64,000 nucleotides of DNA, taken from Achromobacter xylosoxidans (GTDB lineage Bacteria > Pseudomonadota > Gammaproteobacteria > Burkholderiales > Burkholderiaceae_B). Where the stretch lies: the NCBI RefSeq assembly GCF_002192695.1, contig NZ_MTLG01000063.1, positions 1 through 64,000 of the forward strand. The letters run 5' to 3'. How positions within the stretch are numbered: the stretch's first letter is position 1; each line of letters starts with the position of its first letter. The notes below the pieces were generated by a model. That model was given only the letters and a program-made list of their open reading frames with translations, was not told where the DNA came from and ran no database searches. Shown here one piece after another: positions 27,669 through 37,022 of this stretch. Position numbers and translations under genes: made by a program.

Positions 27669-27929
27669 GGTGTTTGCCGGCTTGCGCCCCGCGGGCGTTC
27701 GCCGTCGCTCGTCATTGATTGCACTGGGTTCATGCGTCTGGAGGCGTTACATCCCACCACCCTTGACGCTTTTTGTTACCCGTGCCGCGACAGAAAGGCA
27801 CTACCTGGCGCCCGTCCGTCGCCGCACGCCGTTTCGCCCTGAACCTTTACCGCCCGCGCCAAGACGATTGCGCGGCAAGCGACGAAGAATACGCCACGGC
27901 AGGCCCTGCGCCACATCCCTTTGCACTAA

Positions 27930-27963
27930 TTGACAGTTACCTGACAGTTAACACACTTATAAT
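27930..27963 (+). promoter_or_regulatory. pga promoter with 11-bp-phased direct repeats
   Basis: TGACAGTTA is repeated at 27931-27939 and 27942-27950, an 11-bp period, and a TATAAT lies at 27958-27963. On the minus strand the repeats read CTGTCA-N5-CTGTCA, the spacing and core of a Pho box. OmpR/PhoB-type regulators bind such tandem repeats. The region is far more AT-rich than its surroundings. Confidence 0.5.
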
Positions 27964-28214
27964 TTCGATCGTTGACGGTGCCGCCAAGAGCGCCGCAATC
28001 ACGCCCTACGGGCGTGGCGCGTACTAGCCATGCACTCCCATTGCGCGAGTGCGAAGGTCCCCGCAGCGGGCGCCGCGCAGTCCTAACCCAATGTTCCTTC
28101 CCGTGCCGCCGGCGCCTTTGCGCCAGGCGTCGCCTCGGCTCGCGCCGAAACAAGGCACGCCCCTGGGCGGCCGGGCCAGGAACGCCCCGAGTCGCAACTG
28201 CGGAAGTAAGACAG
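27964..28214 (+). promoter_or_regulatory. Long structured 5' leader of pgaA
   Basis: About 245 nt separate the predicted start of transcription from the pgaA ATG. Three hairpins are visible: ACGCCC-TAC-GGGCGT (28001-28015), GCACTC-N9-GAGTGC (28032-28052) and GGCGC-CTTT-GCGCC (28111-28124). The E. coli pgaA leader is of similar length and is controlled by CsrA. Here only two GGA triplets occur, AGGAA (28178-28182) and the ribosome site itself, so CsrA control is not evident. No other gene is seen in 27669-28214. Confidence 0.45.
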
Positions 28215-30686
28215 ATGCAAAACAGAGGATCGACACCCCCGGGTGCCGTTGGACCGAGACTGAGCCTGCTGGCGGCTTGCGCCATCCTGGCTCCCGCCAT
28301 GGCGCTGGCAGGCCCCGGCAACGACTATGACGCCCTGATCGCGCGAGCGCGCGCCGGCGACTACGAGCCCGCCCTGGCCATGCTGCGCCAGCAAGGGCCG
28401 GCTGGCGGCGACCGCGCCATCCACGACCACATCATCATCGCGGGCTGGGCCGGCAAGCCCGCCGAAGCCGTCGCCGCCTACGAGCAGCTGCGGCAAGGCG
28501 CAGCGCTGCCCGCCGACATCCAGCTTTCTGTCGCGCGCGCCTACCGCGACCTGCGGCGCTGGCCCGAAGCGCTGGCCGCGTACCAGGCCGGAACACGCCG
28601 TTATCCCGGCCACTCCGCTTTTCGCGCCGGCGAAATCATGACCCTGGCCGACGCCGGCCGCTACCCCGAGGCGCGCGAGGCCGCCGCGCGCTGGCTCAAG
28701 CGGCATCCCCGCGATGTCGACGCCCGCCTTGCCCTGAGCTATGTCCACGCCCGCCAGGGCGAGCCCTACGAAGCGCTGCACCAGGCCGACCTGGCCCTGG
28801 CCGCCGCGCCCGACACCGCATACGTGCTGCGCGAGTACATCTGGGCGCTGCAGCGCGCGCGCATGGCCGACGTGGCGCTGGAGCTGGCGCGCCGCCACCC
28901 GGACCTGTTCGACGCCGGCCAAATGCGCGGCTTCGAGGCCGACGCGCTGGCCCAGCAGGTGCGGCTGGCGGCGATGCCCACGCGGTCGGAAGCCGAGCGT
29001 TTCGTGTTAGCCGACAAGGCATTGGCCCGCTACGACGAACTGATCCCCGCCTGGCAGCAGCAGGAGGACGCCCGCGCCGACGCGCTGCGCGCCCGCATCG
29101 ACCGCCTGCACGCCTTGCACGTCCGCGTGCGCATGGCCGATCTGGTCCGCGAATACGAAGCCCTGCTGGCCGAGGGCGTCACGGTGCCGCGCTACGCCTT
29201 GAACGACGTGGCATCGGCCTACCTGTACGTGCGCCAGCCCGAACGCGCCCGCGACATCTATCGGCAGGTCGCGGCCGACGACGCCCTGCGCGGCGACGAT
29301 GCCGAGCAGCGCCTGGCGACCGAGACCGGCCTGTACTACTCGCTGGCCGAGGGCGAACAGTTCAGCGAAACCGGCGCCGTCACCGACGGTGTCGAATCGG
29401 GCTACGCCCCCTGGCTGTACTACAAGGGCCAGGCCACCCGCATGCCCAACGACCTGAACCTGGAAAGCCGCCAGACCCTGGCCGCCGCCCGGCTGCAGGC
29501 CAACGACACCGTCGCCGCCCAGCAGCGCCTCGAGGAGATGGTCGAGAACGCGCCCAACAACTCCGGCTTGCGCAGCGATCTGGCCACCGTCTACCGCGCC
29601 CGTTCGCTTCCCCGCGCCTCCGAGGTCGAACTGAAGATGGCCGAGACCCTGGCCCCGCGCAGCCTGGGCGTGGAGAACGGCCAGGGCTTCACCGCCCTGG
29701 ACCTGCAGGAATGGCGCCAGACTGAAGCGCTGTCGCGGGACACCATGGCCCGCTCGCCCGAAAACCTGACCAGCCGCCGTCTGGCGCGTGAATGGGAAGT
29801 GCACAACAAGGCCGAACTGCGCATCAACGGCTACCGCGGCCTGGCCTCGGACAGCCCGGTCAATGGCAGCGGCGACTTCGGCATCGACGCCGTGCTCTAT
29901 TCCTCGCCGCTGGACTACAACTGGCGGGTCTTCGGCGGCGGCGGCTATGCCTCCGGCGACTTCGAGGAAGGCCGCGGCAACTACCGCTGGCTGCGCACCG
30001 GCGTGGAATGGCGCGGCCGCGACCTCACCGTCGAAGGCGAAGTCTCCACCCATGACTACGGCCATGGCGTGAAGCCGGGCGTGCGCCTGTCGGCCGCCTA
30101 CGACCTGGACGACCACTGGCAGGTGGGTGGCTCGGGCGAAATCATGTCGCGCGAAACCCCGCTGCGCGCGCTGACCAGCGGCGTCACCTCCAACAGCCTG
30201 TCGGCCTACGTGCGCTGGCGCGCCGACGAGCGCCGCGAGTGGACGCTGGCGCTGTCGCCCTCGCACTTCAGCGACGGCAACAACCGCTGGGCGCTGGGCC
30301 TGGCCGGCCGCGAGCGCGTCTATACCTCGCCGCATCTGCTGGCGGACCTGGAGTTCGAGGCGTCCACCCAGCGCAACAGCCACGACAGCAACGTGCCCTA
30401 CTTCAATCCGCGTTCGGACCTGATGCTGCTGCCCGGCGTGCGCCTGACCCACACCCTGTACCGCCGCTACGAAACCGCCTGGGAACAGATCGGCACCCTG
30501 GGCGCCGGCGCCTACACCCAGCAAGGCTACGGCACCGGCGGCGTCATCGCGCTGGGCTATGGCCAGAGATACCGCGCCAACGACGTCCTCGACATGGGCG
30601 CCATGATCACCGGCACCAGCCGCCCGTACGACGGCGAACGCGAGCGCGAACTGCGCATCGTGTTCGACCTGACGTACCGCTTCTGA
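28215..30686 (+). CDS. pgaA: Poly-beta-1,6-GlcNAc export porin PgaA
   Basis: This 823-aa outer-membrane protein exports partially deacetylated PNAG. A signal peptide (MALAG cleavage region near residue 35) precedes TPR-like helical repeats (about 40-500). The C-terminal 16-strand-type beta-barrel ends in an aromatic (ELRIVFDLTYRF), the BAM signal. The start at 28215 has GGAAG eight bases upstream. The reading frame stays open further upstream, but the leader is not coding. It is the first gene of pgaABCD, with pgaB 20 bp later. Confidence 0.93.
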   Translation: MQNRGSTPPGAVGPRLSLLAACAILAPAMALAGPGNDYDALIARARAGDYEPALAMLRQQGPAGGDRAIHDHIIIAGWAGKPAEAVAAYEQLRQGAALPADIQLSVARAYRDLRRWPEALAAYQAGTRRYPGHSAFRAGEIMTLADAGRYPEAREAAARWLKRHPRDVDARLALSYVHARQGEPYEALHQADLALAAAPDTAYVLREYIWALQRARMADVALELARRHPDLFDAGQMRGFEADALAQQVRLAAMPTRSEAERFVLADKALARYDELIPAWQQQEDARADALRARIDRLHALHVRVRMADLVREYEALLAEGVTVPRYALNDVASAYLYVRQPERARDIYRQVAADDALRGDDAEQRLATETGLYYSLAEGEQFSETGAVTDGVESGYAPWLYYKGQATRMPNDLNLESRQTLAAARLQANDTVAAQQRLEEMVENAPNNSGLRSDLATVYRARSLPRASEVELKMAETLAPRSLGVENGQGFTALDLQEWRQTEALSRDTMARSPENLTSRRLAREWEVHNKAELRINGYRGLASDSPVNGSGDFGIDAVLYSSPLDYNWRVFGGGGYASGDFEEGRGNYRWLRTGVEWRGRDLTVEGEVSTHDYGHGVKPGVRLSAAYDLDDHWQVGGSGEIMSRETPLRALTSGVTSNSLSAYVRWRADERREWTLALSPSHFSDGNNRWALGLAGRERVYTSPHLLADLEFEASTQRNSHDSNVPYFNPRSDLMLLPGVRLTHTLYRRYETAWEQIGTLGAGAYTQQGYGTGGVIALGYGQRYRANDVLDMGAMITGTSRPYDGERERELRIVFDLTYRF

Positions 30687-30706
30687 ACCCGGAACCGAGT
30701 AACGCC

Positions 30707-32740
30707 ATGATGCTTAAAACCCATACCCGCCTGATCCTGGCTGGCCTGCTGCTGCTCGCAATCCTGGCGCTGACCGCCTGCGCCAAGGACATCCCGGTCT
30801 ACACGCCGCCGGACCAGCGCCCGCTCGCCCCCGCCGAACAGCCCTGGGTGCAGGGCCAGTTCCTGGCCCTGGCCTACCACGACGTGGAAGACGAAGACCC
30901 CGACCAGGGCTTTCTCAGCGTGCGCACCGACCGCCTGGTGGAACAGCTGGCCTGGCTGCGCGCCAACGGCTACCAGGCCGTCACCGTGGACCAGATACTG
31001 GCCGCCCGCCAGGGCGGCAAGCCGCTGCCGGAGCGCGCCGTGCTGCTGTCCTTCGACGACGGCTACCGCAGCTTCTACACCCGCGTGCTGCCCATTCTCA
31101 AAGCCTATCAATGGCCCGCGCTGCTGGCGCCGGTCGGCGTCTGGATGGACACGCCGGCCAACCAGCGCGTGGACTTCGGCGGCAGCCCCGAAGACCGCAA
31201 GCGCTTCCTGAACTGGGACGAGATCCGCGAGATCTCGCGCTCGGGGCTGGTCGAAATCGCCGCGCACACCAACGCCTCTCACTATGGCGCGCTGGCCAAT
31301 CCCCAGGGCAATACCGAACCCGCCGCCGCCATCCGCGCCTATGACGCGCAGACCCGCCGCTACGAGACCGAGGCGGAGTTCAACGCGCGCATGGGCGGCG
31401 ACGTCGCCGCCATCACCGAGAAGATCCGCCGCGCCACCGGCAAGAAGCCGCGCGTCTGGGTCTGGCCTTATGGCGCCGAAGGCGGCTCCACCTTGCGCAT
31501 CACCGCCGAGCATGGCTATCAGCTGGCGCTGACGCTGGAGGACGGACCCGGGCGCGTCGGCCGCCTGATGTCCACGCCGCGCCTGCTGCTGTCCAGCGAC
31601 CCGACGCTCAAGCCCTTCGCCAACAGCGTGGTCGGCATGGAAGCCCAGCCCTTCATGCGCGTGGCGCACGTGGACCTGGACTACGTCTACGACCCGGACC
31701 CGGCGCAGACCGACCGCAATCTGGGCGAGCTGGTGCAGCGCATCCTGGACATGCAGATCAACACGGTGTTCCTGCAGGCCTACTCGGACCCCGTCGGCGA
31801 CGGCCTGGTGAAGTCGGTCTATTTCCCCAACCGCTGGCTGCCGATGCGCGCCGACCTGTTCAACCGCGCCGCGTGGCAGCTGCACAACCGCGCCAACGTG
31901 ATGGTCTACGCCTGGATGCCGGTGCTGTCCTTCGACCTGGACCCTGCCCTGCCGCGCGTCACGCGCTGGCAGGAAGGCCAGGCGCAGCCCGAGCCGGATC
32001 CCGACCAGTACCGCCGCCTGTCGCCGTTCGACGCCACCGTGCGTGCGCGCATCTGCGACCTGTACGAGGACCTGTCCCGCTACGCGATCTTCGACGGCAT
32101 CCTGTTCCATGACGACGCGCTGCTGTCGGACTTCGAAGACGCCAGCCCCGGCGCGCTGGCCGCCTATCGCGCCGCGGGCCTGCCGGGCAGCATCGCCGAA
32201 CTGCGCGCGGATCCCGGCACCCTGCAGCGCTGGACCCGCTACAAGAGCCGCGCGCTGATGGACTTCACCGCCGAACTCACGCAGCGGGTGCGCGCGGTGC
32301 GCGGCCCGCAGATCAAGACGGCGCGCAACATCTTTGCCGAACCCATCCTGAACCCCGGCAGCGAAACCTGGTTCGCGCAGAACCTGGACGACTTCCTCGG
32401 CGCCTACGACTGGACCGCGCCGATGGCGATGCCGTTGATGGAAAACGTGCCCGCCGGCCGCGAAAACGCTTGGCTGGACCGGCTGGTCGACACCGTCGCG
32501 CAGCGCCCCGGGGCGCTGGACAAGACCGTGTTCGAGCTGCAGGCCCGCGACTGGCGCACCGGCCCCGGCCGCCCCGAAGCCACGCCGGTCGACACCGCCG
32601 TGCTCGCCGGCTGGATGAAGCGGCTGCAGCTGCGCGGCTCGCGCAGCTTCGGCTACTACCCCGACGATTTCTCGCAAGACCAGCCCCGGCTGCAAGGCAT
32701 CCGGCCCGCCATTTCCGAAGCCTGGTATCCGCTCAAATGA
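30707..32740 (+). CDS. pgaB: PNAG deacetylase/glycoside hydrolase lipoprotein PgaB
   Basis: This 677-aa periplasmic lipoprotein (lipobox LTAC, Cys25) has two catalytic domains. The N-terminal polysaccharide deacetylase (residues 50-310) has the metal-binding D117/D118 (SFDDGY) and H187/H192 (HTNASH). The C-terminal GH153 domain (320-670) has the catalytic-type FHDD at 467-470. It removes a fraction of the acetyl groups from PNAG, which is required for export, and can cut the polymer. The lipobox requires the start at 30707. The stop overlaps pgaC by ATGA. Confidence 0.95.
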   Translation: MMLKTHTRLILAGLLLLAILALTACAKDIPVYTPPDQRPLAPAEQPWVQGQFLALAYHDVEDEDPDQGFLSVRTDRLVEQLAWLRANGYQAVTVDQILAARQGGKPLPERAVLLSFDDGYRSFYTRVLPILKAYQWPALLAPVGVWMDTPANQRVDFGGSPEDRKRFLNWDEIREISRSGLVEIAAHTNASHYGALANPQGNTEPAAAIRAYDAQTRRYETEAEFNARMGGDVAAITEKIRRATGKKPRVWVWPYGAEGGSTLRITAEHGYQLALTLEDGPGRVGRLMSTPRLLLSSDPTLKPFANSVVGMEAQPFMRVAHVDLDYVYDPDPAQTDRNLGELVQRILDMQINTVFLQAYSDPVGDGLVKSVYFPNRWLPMRADLFNRAAWQLHNRANVMVYAWMPVLSFDLDPALPRVTRWQEGQAQPEPDPDQYRRLSPFDATVRARICDLYEDLSRYAIFDGILFHDDALLSDFEDASPGALAAYRAAGLPGSIAELRADPGTLQRWTRYKSRALMDFTAELTQRVRAVRGPQIKTARNIFAEPILNPGSETWFAQNLDDFLGAYDWTAPMAMPLMENVPAGRENAWLDRLVDTVAQRPGALDKTVFELQARDWRTGPGRPEATPVDTAVLAGWMKRLQLRGSRSFGYYPDDFSQDQPRLQGIRPAISEAWYPLK

Positions 32741-34077
32741 TAGACCGTCTGATTGCCCTGCTGATTCTCTGCGCGGTGCTTGGCGCGCCCTTCGGCTTCA
32801 CCCTGATGCTGACCGGCGAGGCGCTCCTGGGCTTCGTGTTCTTCTACCCCCTGTTCATGTCCGGCATGTGGATGGCCGGCGGCATCTATTTCTGGTGGCA
32901 TTGGGAGCGGCACTGGAAATGGGGCAAGGACAGCCAGCCGCCGGTCCTGGCCGGCAATCCGCTGGTATCCATCCTGGTGCCTTGCTACAACGAGGCCGAC
33001 AACGGCGAAGAGACGCTGCTGGCCGCGCTGGGCCAGAACTATCCGCACGTCGAGGTCATCGCCATCAACGACGGCTCCAGCGACGGCACGGCCGAGATGC
33101 TGGACCGCATGGCCGCCGCCCATCCGCGGCTGCGCGTGGTGCACCTGGCGCAGAACCAGGGCAAGGCCATGGCGCTGCGCATGGGCGCCATGGCCGCGCG
33201 CAGCGAGTACCTGGTCTGCATCGACGGCGACGCCATGCTGGACCCGGACGCGGCCGCCTACCTGGTGGCGCCGCTGATCGACAATCCGCGCGTGGGCGCC
33301 GTCACCGGCAACCCGCGCATCCGCACCCGCTCCACCATGATCGGGCGCATCCAGGTGGGCGAGTTCTCGTCCATCATCGGCCTGATCAAGCGCACCCAGC
33401 GCGTCTACGGCCAGGTGTTCACGGTCTCCGGCGTGGTCGCCGCCTTCCGGCGCGCGGCGCTGGACCGCGTGGGCTACTGGAGCCTGGACATGATCACCGA
33501 GGACATCGACATCAGCTGGAAGCTGCAGCGCGACCACTGGTCGATCTTCTACGAGCCGCGCGGCCTGTGCTGGATCCTGATGCCCGAAACCCTGCGCGGA
33601 CTGTGGAAGCAGCGGCTGCGCTGGGCCCAGGGCGGCGCCGAGGTCTTCCTGAAGAACCTGCGCTCCATCTGGGTCTGGCGCCACCGCCGGCTGTGGCCGC
33701 TGATGGCCGAGTTCTGCCTGTCCACCGCCTGGGCCTTCGCCTTCGGCGTGTCGGTGCTGCTGTGGGCCATCAGCCAGGTGGTCACGCTGCCCAACAACAT
33801 GCAGATCGCCAGCCTGATGCCGCCCGCCTTCACCGGCATGATGCTGGCGGTGGTCTGCCTGCTGCAATTCGTCGTCAGCATCCTGATCGACCGCCGCTAC
33901 GAGCCCGGCCTGGCCCGCTCGCTGTACTGGGTCATCTGGTATCCGCTGGCCTTCTGGATGGTGAGCCTGTTCACCACCCTGGTCAGCTTCCCCAAAGTCA
34001 TGCTCCGCAAGCAGGCCCGGCGCGCGCGCTGGACCAGCCCGGACCGGGGCATCAAATCACCGGACGCAACGCCATGA
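32737..34077 (+). CDS. pgaC: PNAG synthase glycosyltransferase PgaC
   Basis: This 446-aa processive GT2 enzyme of the inner membrane polymerises UDP-GlcNAc. It has two N-terminal helices, a GT-A domain with D112 (NDG), D163/D165 (IDGD), the TED catalytic motif (254-256) and QRLRW (292-296), then three C-terminal helices. As I recall them, these positions coincide with those mapped in E. coli PgaC. The start codon is nested in the pgaB stop (ATGA) and its own stop is nested in pgaD, so B-C-D are translationally coupled. Activation through c-di-GMP with PgaD is expected. Confidence 0.96.
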   Translation: MIDRLIALLILCAVLGAPFGFTLMLTGEALLGFVFFYPLFMSGMWMAGGIYFWWHWERHWKWGKDSQPPVLAGNPLVSILVPCYNEADNGEETLLAALGQNYPHVEVIAINDGSSDGTAEMLDRMAAAHPRLRVVHLAQNQGKAMALRMGAMAARSEYLVCIDGDAMLDPDAAAYLVAPLIDNPRVGAVTGNPRIRTRSTMIGRIQVGEFSSIIGLIKRTQRVYGQVFTVSGVVAAFRRAALDRVGYWSLDMITEDIDISWKLQRDHWSIFYEPRGLCWILMPETLRGLWKQRLRWAQGGAEVFLKNLRSIWVWRHRRLWPLMAEFCLSTAWAFAFGVSVLLWAISQVVTLPNNMQIASLMPPAFTGMMLAVVCLLQFVVSILIDRRYEPGLARSLYWVIWYPLAFWMVSLFTTLVSFPKVMLRKQARRARWTSPDRGIKSPDATP

Positions 34078-34520
34078 TCATCACCACGCAACGTTCCCGC
34101 GCAGGCTATCTGTTCGACCTGGTCCTGACCGCCATCGGCTGGTTCGCCTTCGTCTATCTGTTCGGCGCCGGCATCCTGGCGATCCTGCGCGCCGCCGCAG
34201 GCGGCCCCGATGTCTCGCTGTGGCCGGTGTTCCTGCCCACCGTGCACACGCTGTGGGGCTACGCGCTGCTGGCGGTGGTCAACGCCGGCGTGCTGGTGGC
34301 CTGGGCCGTCTACAACCACCGCAAGTTCGCCGGTAAGGATCGCCGCAAGCCCATCAAGCCGGTGGGCGACCGCCGCGTGGCGGCCAGCTTCGCGATCAGC
34401 CCGGCGCAGCTGATGCAGGTGAGATCGGCGCGCACCTGCATCGTCCACCACGGCGCGGCCGGCGACATCAGCGGCATCGAAATCGGCCTGCCTCACCTGA
34501 GCGCGGTGCGGGCCGGCTGA
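34074..34520 (+). CDS. pgaD: PNAG synthase accessory subunit PgaD
   Basis: This 148-aa inner-membrane protein has two transmembrane helices ([17 protein letters not shown] near 14-30 and [21 protein letters not shown] near 64-84) and a cytosolic C-terminus rich in basic residues ([14 protein letters not shown]). PgaD binds PgaC and together they sense c-di-GMP. Its ATG overlaps the pgaC stop by ATGA. It is somewhat longer at the C-terminus than I expect for the family. A strong hairpin follows. Confidence 0.9.
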   Translation: MIITTQRSRAGYLFDLVLTAIGWFAFVYLFGAGILAILRAAAGGPDVSLWPVFLPTVHTLWGYALLAVVNAGVLVAWAVYNHRKFAGKDRRKPIKPVGDRRVAASFAISPAQLMQVRSARTCIVHHGAAGDISGIEIGLPHLSAVRAG

Positions 34521-34528
34521 TGCCCTCC

Positions 34529-34564
34529 CGGCCCGACGCCGCATGGCTTTGCGGCGCCGGGCCG
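34529..34564. terminator. Bidirectional hairpin between pgaD and the Fsr-like gene
   Basis: A 15-bp stem (34529-34543 with 34550-34564, one mismatch) and a 6-nt loop fill the convergent gap. No T-tract is seen. Confidence 0.5.
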
Positions 34565-34575
34565 CACGCGCGCCT

Positions 34576-35820
34576 TCAGCGGCGCGCCTTCTCTACATTC
34601 GGCAGCAGGATCGCCACCACGCCCAGCAAGGGCAGATAGGCGCAGACCTGGTACACGTAGCCGATGCTGGTGGCGTCGGCCAGCTTGCCCAGCGCCGCGG
34701 CGCCCACGCCACCCATGCCGAAGGCAAAGCCGAAGAACAGCCCGGCGATCATCCCCACCTTGCCCGGCACCAGCTCCTGCGCATAGACCACGATGGCCGA
34801 GAACGCCGAGGCCAGCACCATGCCGATGATCACCACCAGCACACCGGTCCAGAACAGGTTCACATAGGGCAGCAGCAGCGTGAACGGCGCCACCCCCAGG
34901 ATCGACACCCAGATCACGATCTTGCGGCCGATGCGGTCGCCGACGGGCCCGCCCACCACCGTTCCCACCGCCACCGCGGCCAGGAACAGGAACAGATAGA
35001 GCTGCGCCTCGCGCACCGACAGCGCGAACTTGTCGATCAGGTAGAACGTGAAATAGCTGTTCAGGCTGGCCAGGTAGAAATACTTGGAAAACACCAGCAC
35101 GCCCAGCACCGCCAGCGCGCCCAGCACCTGGTTGCGCGACAGCCCGTTGCCCGCGCCCTCGCGCCGCGCGCGCGGCTTGAGCAGGACGCGGTTGGCGCTG
35201 TACCAGCGTCCGATGCCGGTCAGCACCACGATGCCGAACAGCGCCGCCAGCGAGAACCAGGCCACGCTGCGCTGCCCGTGCGGAATGATGAAGAGCGCGG
35301 CCAGCAGCGGCCCCAGCGCCGAGCCCACGTTGCCGCCCACCTGGAACAGCGACTGCGCCAGGCCATGGCGTCCGCCGGATGCCATGCGCGCCACGCGCGA
35401 GGACTCAGGGTGGAACACCGACGAGCCCGTGCCCACCAGCACCGCGGCCACCAGCAGCCAGCCAAACGACGGCGCCATCGAGAGCAACAGCAGCCCCAGC
35501 AGGGTGAAGCCCATGCCCACCGGCAGCGAGTACGGCTTGGGATGGCGGTCCGTATAGAAGCCGATGAAAGGCTGCAGCAGCGAGGCCGCAAGCTGGTAGA
35601 CCAGCGTGATCAGGCCGATCTGCGCGAACGACAGGCTGAACGAATCCTTCAGCATGGGATAGATGGCCAACAGGATCGACTGGATCATGTCGTTCATCAG
35701 GTGCGCCACGCTGATCGCGCCCAGCACCTTGAAGGCGGTGGACGGATCCGAGGAGGCCGCGGGCGGCGGGGCCGGATTGGCGGCGGCGATGCCGGCGGCG
35801 GGATTCTGCGGTGGATTCAT
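34576..35820 (-). CDS. MFS transporter, fosmidomycin-resistance (Fsr) type
   Basis: This 414-aa 12-helix MFS exporter has segments that closely follow Fsr: AISVAHLMNDMIQSILLAIYP, FAQIGLITLVYQLAASLLQP, and GTGSSVFHPESSRVARMASG near residues 115-135. The N-terminal 30 residues are Pro/Ala-rich and dispensable-looking. I use the ATG at 35820, and an ATG at 35850 would add ten Pro-rich residues. Neither has a clear ribosome site. The divergent AraC-type gene is the likely regulator. Substrate assignment to fosmidomycin is by similarity only. Confidence 0.88.
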   Translation of the reverse strand: MNPPQNPAAGIAAANPAPPPAASSDPSTAFKVLGAISVAHLMNDMIQSILLAIYPMLKDSFSLSFAQIGLITLVYQLAASLLQPFIGFYTDRHPKPYSLPVGMGFTLLGLLLLSMAPSFGWLLVAAVLVGTGSSVFHPESSRVARMASGGRHGLAQSLFQVGGNVGSALGPLLAALFIIPHGQRSVAWFSLAALFGIVVLTGIGRWYSANRVLLKPRARREGAGNGLSRNQVLGALAVLGVLVFSKYFYLASLNSYFTFYLIDKFALSVREAQLYLFLFLAAVAVGTVVGGPVGDRIGRKIVIWVSILGVAPFTLLLPYVNLFWTGVLVVIIGMVLASAFSAIVVYAQELVPGKVGMIAGLFFGFAFGMGGVGAAALGKLADATSIGYVYQVCAYLPLLGVVAILLPNVEKARR

Positions 35821-35917
35821 GGGTGGCGGACGCGGATAAGGTGGGAGCATGCCCGGCAGCGCGCCGGGGCCTGTAGCCAGTGTAGGAATCCGGGCCTGGA
35901 TTGATCTGCCAATTTTC

Positions 35918-35931
35918 GTCGCTTAAGTGAC
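35918..35931. promoter_or_regulatory. Near-palindrome in the Fsr/AraC divergent promoter
   Basis: GTCGCTTAAGTGAC is a 14-bp palindrome with one mismatched pair, about 100 bp upstream of the Fsr-like start and 60 bp upstream of the AraC start. Confidence 0.35.
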
Positions 35932-35989
35932 AAAATACGGAAACCGCGCTTTAGCCTGCCCTCTCATCCTTATGCCGGAAGTGACAAGC

Positions 35990-36790
35990 ATGCCCGCCCG
36001 CCTCCTTTTGCCCGACCCCGCCCGCAGTATCAATCCCCAGGACTACCAGCACCGGCCGCGCGCCGTGACGGCCATGGCCAAGGAATTCCTGCCAGGGACC
36101 CGCACGGGCACCCACTCGCACCCGCGCGCGCAACTGGTCTACGCGGTCGAAGGCGTCATGCGCGTCACCACGCCCAGCGGCTTCTGGGCCCTGCCGCCGC
36201 TGCGCGCGCTGTGGGTGCCTGCCGGCGTGCCGCATGGCGTGGACATGGTGGGCGCGGTGTCCATGCGCTCGCTCTACCTCGACGCCGAGACCGCCCGCGA
36301 CTACTGGCCGCAATGCCAGGTGGTCGAGGTCAGCGGCCTGCTGCGCGAGCTGATCCTGGCGCTGACCGCCGAGCCCATCGACTATCCGCTGGACGGCCGC
36401 GCCGGGCAGGTCGCCGCCCTGCTGCTTTCCGAGCTGGCCTCCGCCCGCGTCGCGCCGCTGCAGATCCCCTGGCCGCGCGACCGCCGCCTGCAGACCATCT
36501 GCGCGGCCATCCTGGACGATCCCGGACTGCAGCGCGGCATCGAAGACTGGGGCGACGCAGTCGGCGCCAGCGCGCGCACGCTGATCCGCCTGTTCCAGGC
36601 GGAGCTGGGGCTGAACTACCGGCAGTGGGTGCAGCAGGTCCGGCTGGCCGAGGCGGTGTGCAGGCTGTCGCAGGGCGTGCCGGTCGCGCGCATCGCCGCC
36701 GACCTGGGCTACCGCAGCGCCAGCGCCTTCTCGGCCATGTTCCACCGCGCCCTGGGCGCGCCGCCCCAGGGCTACCTGAAGAACAGCTGA
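35990..36790 (+). CDS. AraC-family regulator, NimR/cupin type
   Basis: This 266-aa protein has an N-terminal cupin (HSHPRAQLVYAVEGVMRVTT and PPLRALWVPAGVPHGVDM, residues 40-90) and a C-terminal AraC DNA-binding domain (DWGDAVGASARTLIRLFQAELG, then VARIAADLGYRSASAFSAMFHRALG). Members of this subgroup repress neighbouring MFS exporters. The start at 35990 has GGAAG eight bases upstream, with ATG 35972 and GTG 35927 as alternatives. It is divergent from the Fsr-like exporter. Confidence 0.88.
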   Translation: MPARLLLPDPARSINPQDYQHRPRAVTAMAKEFLPGTRTGTHSHPRAQLVYAVEGVMRVTTPSGFWALPPLRALWVPAGVPHGVDMVGAVSMRSLYLDAETARDYWPQCQVVEVSGLLRELILALTAEPIDYPLDGRAGQVAALLLSELASARVAPLQIPWPRDRRLQTICAAILDDPGLQRGIEDWGDAVGASARTLIRLFQAELGLNYRQWVQQVRLAEAVCRLSQGVPVARIAADLGYRSASAFSAMFHRALGAPPQGYLKNS

Positions 36791-37022
36791 CTGAAGCACG
36801 GCTGACGCCTGCAACCGGACTTGCCGTTTGTCACGGCCCGCAATACATTTCAGGGCGTCCCCGCGCCGCCGCGCCGCAACAAAGCCGCGCCCAGCGTATG
36901 CTAGACCCCGTCCCTGTATTTCCCCGGCGTCCGCGCTAACTCCGCCCCCCGGGCAAGTTTGGTTACCGAAACCTTATTGCTCCGTGCGCGGTCTATAGCG
37001 TTCTGCCCTAGAATCGCCTGCA

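Noticed and set aside
27972..28214. In-frame extension of pgaA to 904 codons
   Set aside because: The added 81 residues are Arg/Pro-rich and would bury the signal peptide. The region fits an untranslated leader with hairpins.
30557..32695. A 712-codon open frame antisense to pgaB, with similar long antisense frames over pgaA and the S9 peptidase
   Set aside because: They mirror well-supported genes, have His/Gln/Ala/Gly-heavy composition typical of reverse-frame translation in GC-rich DNA, and show no motif.
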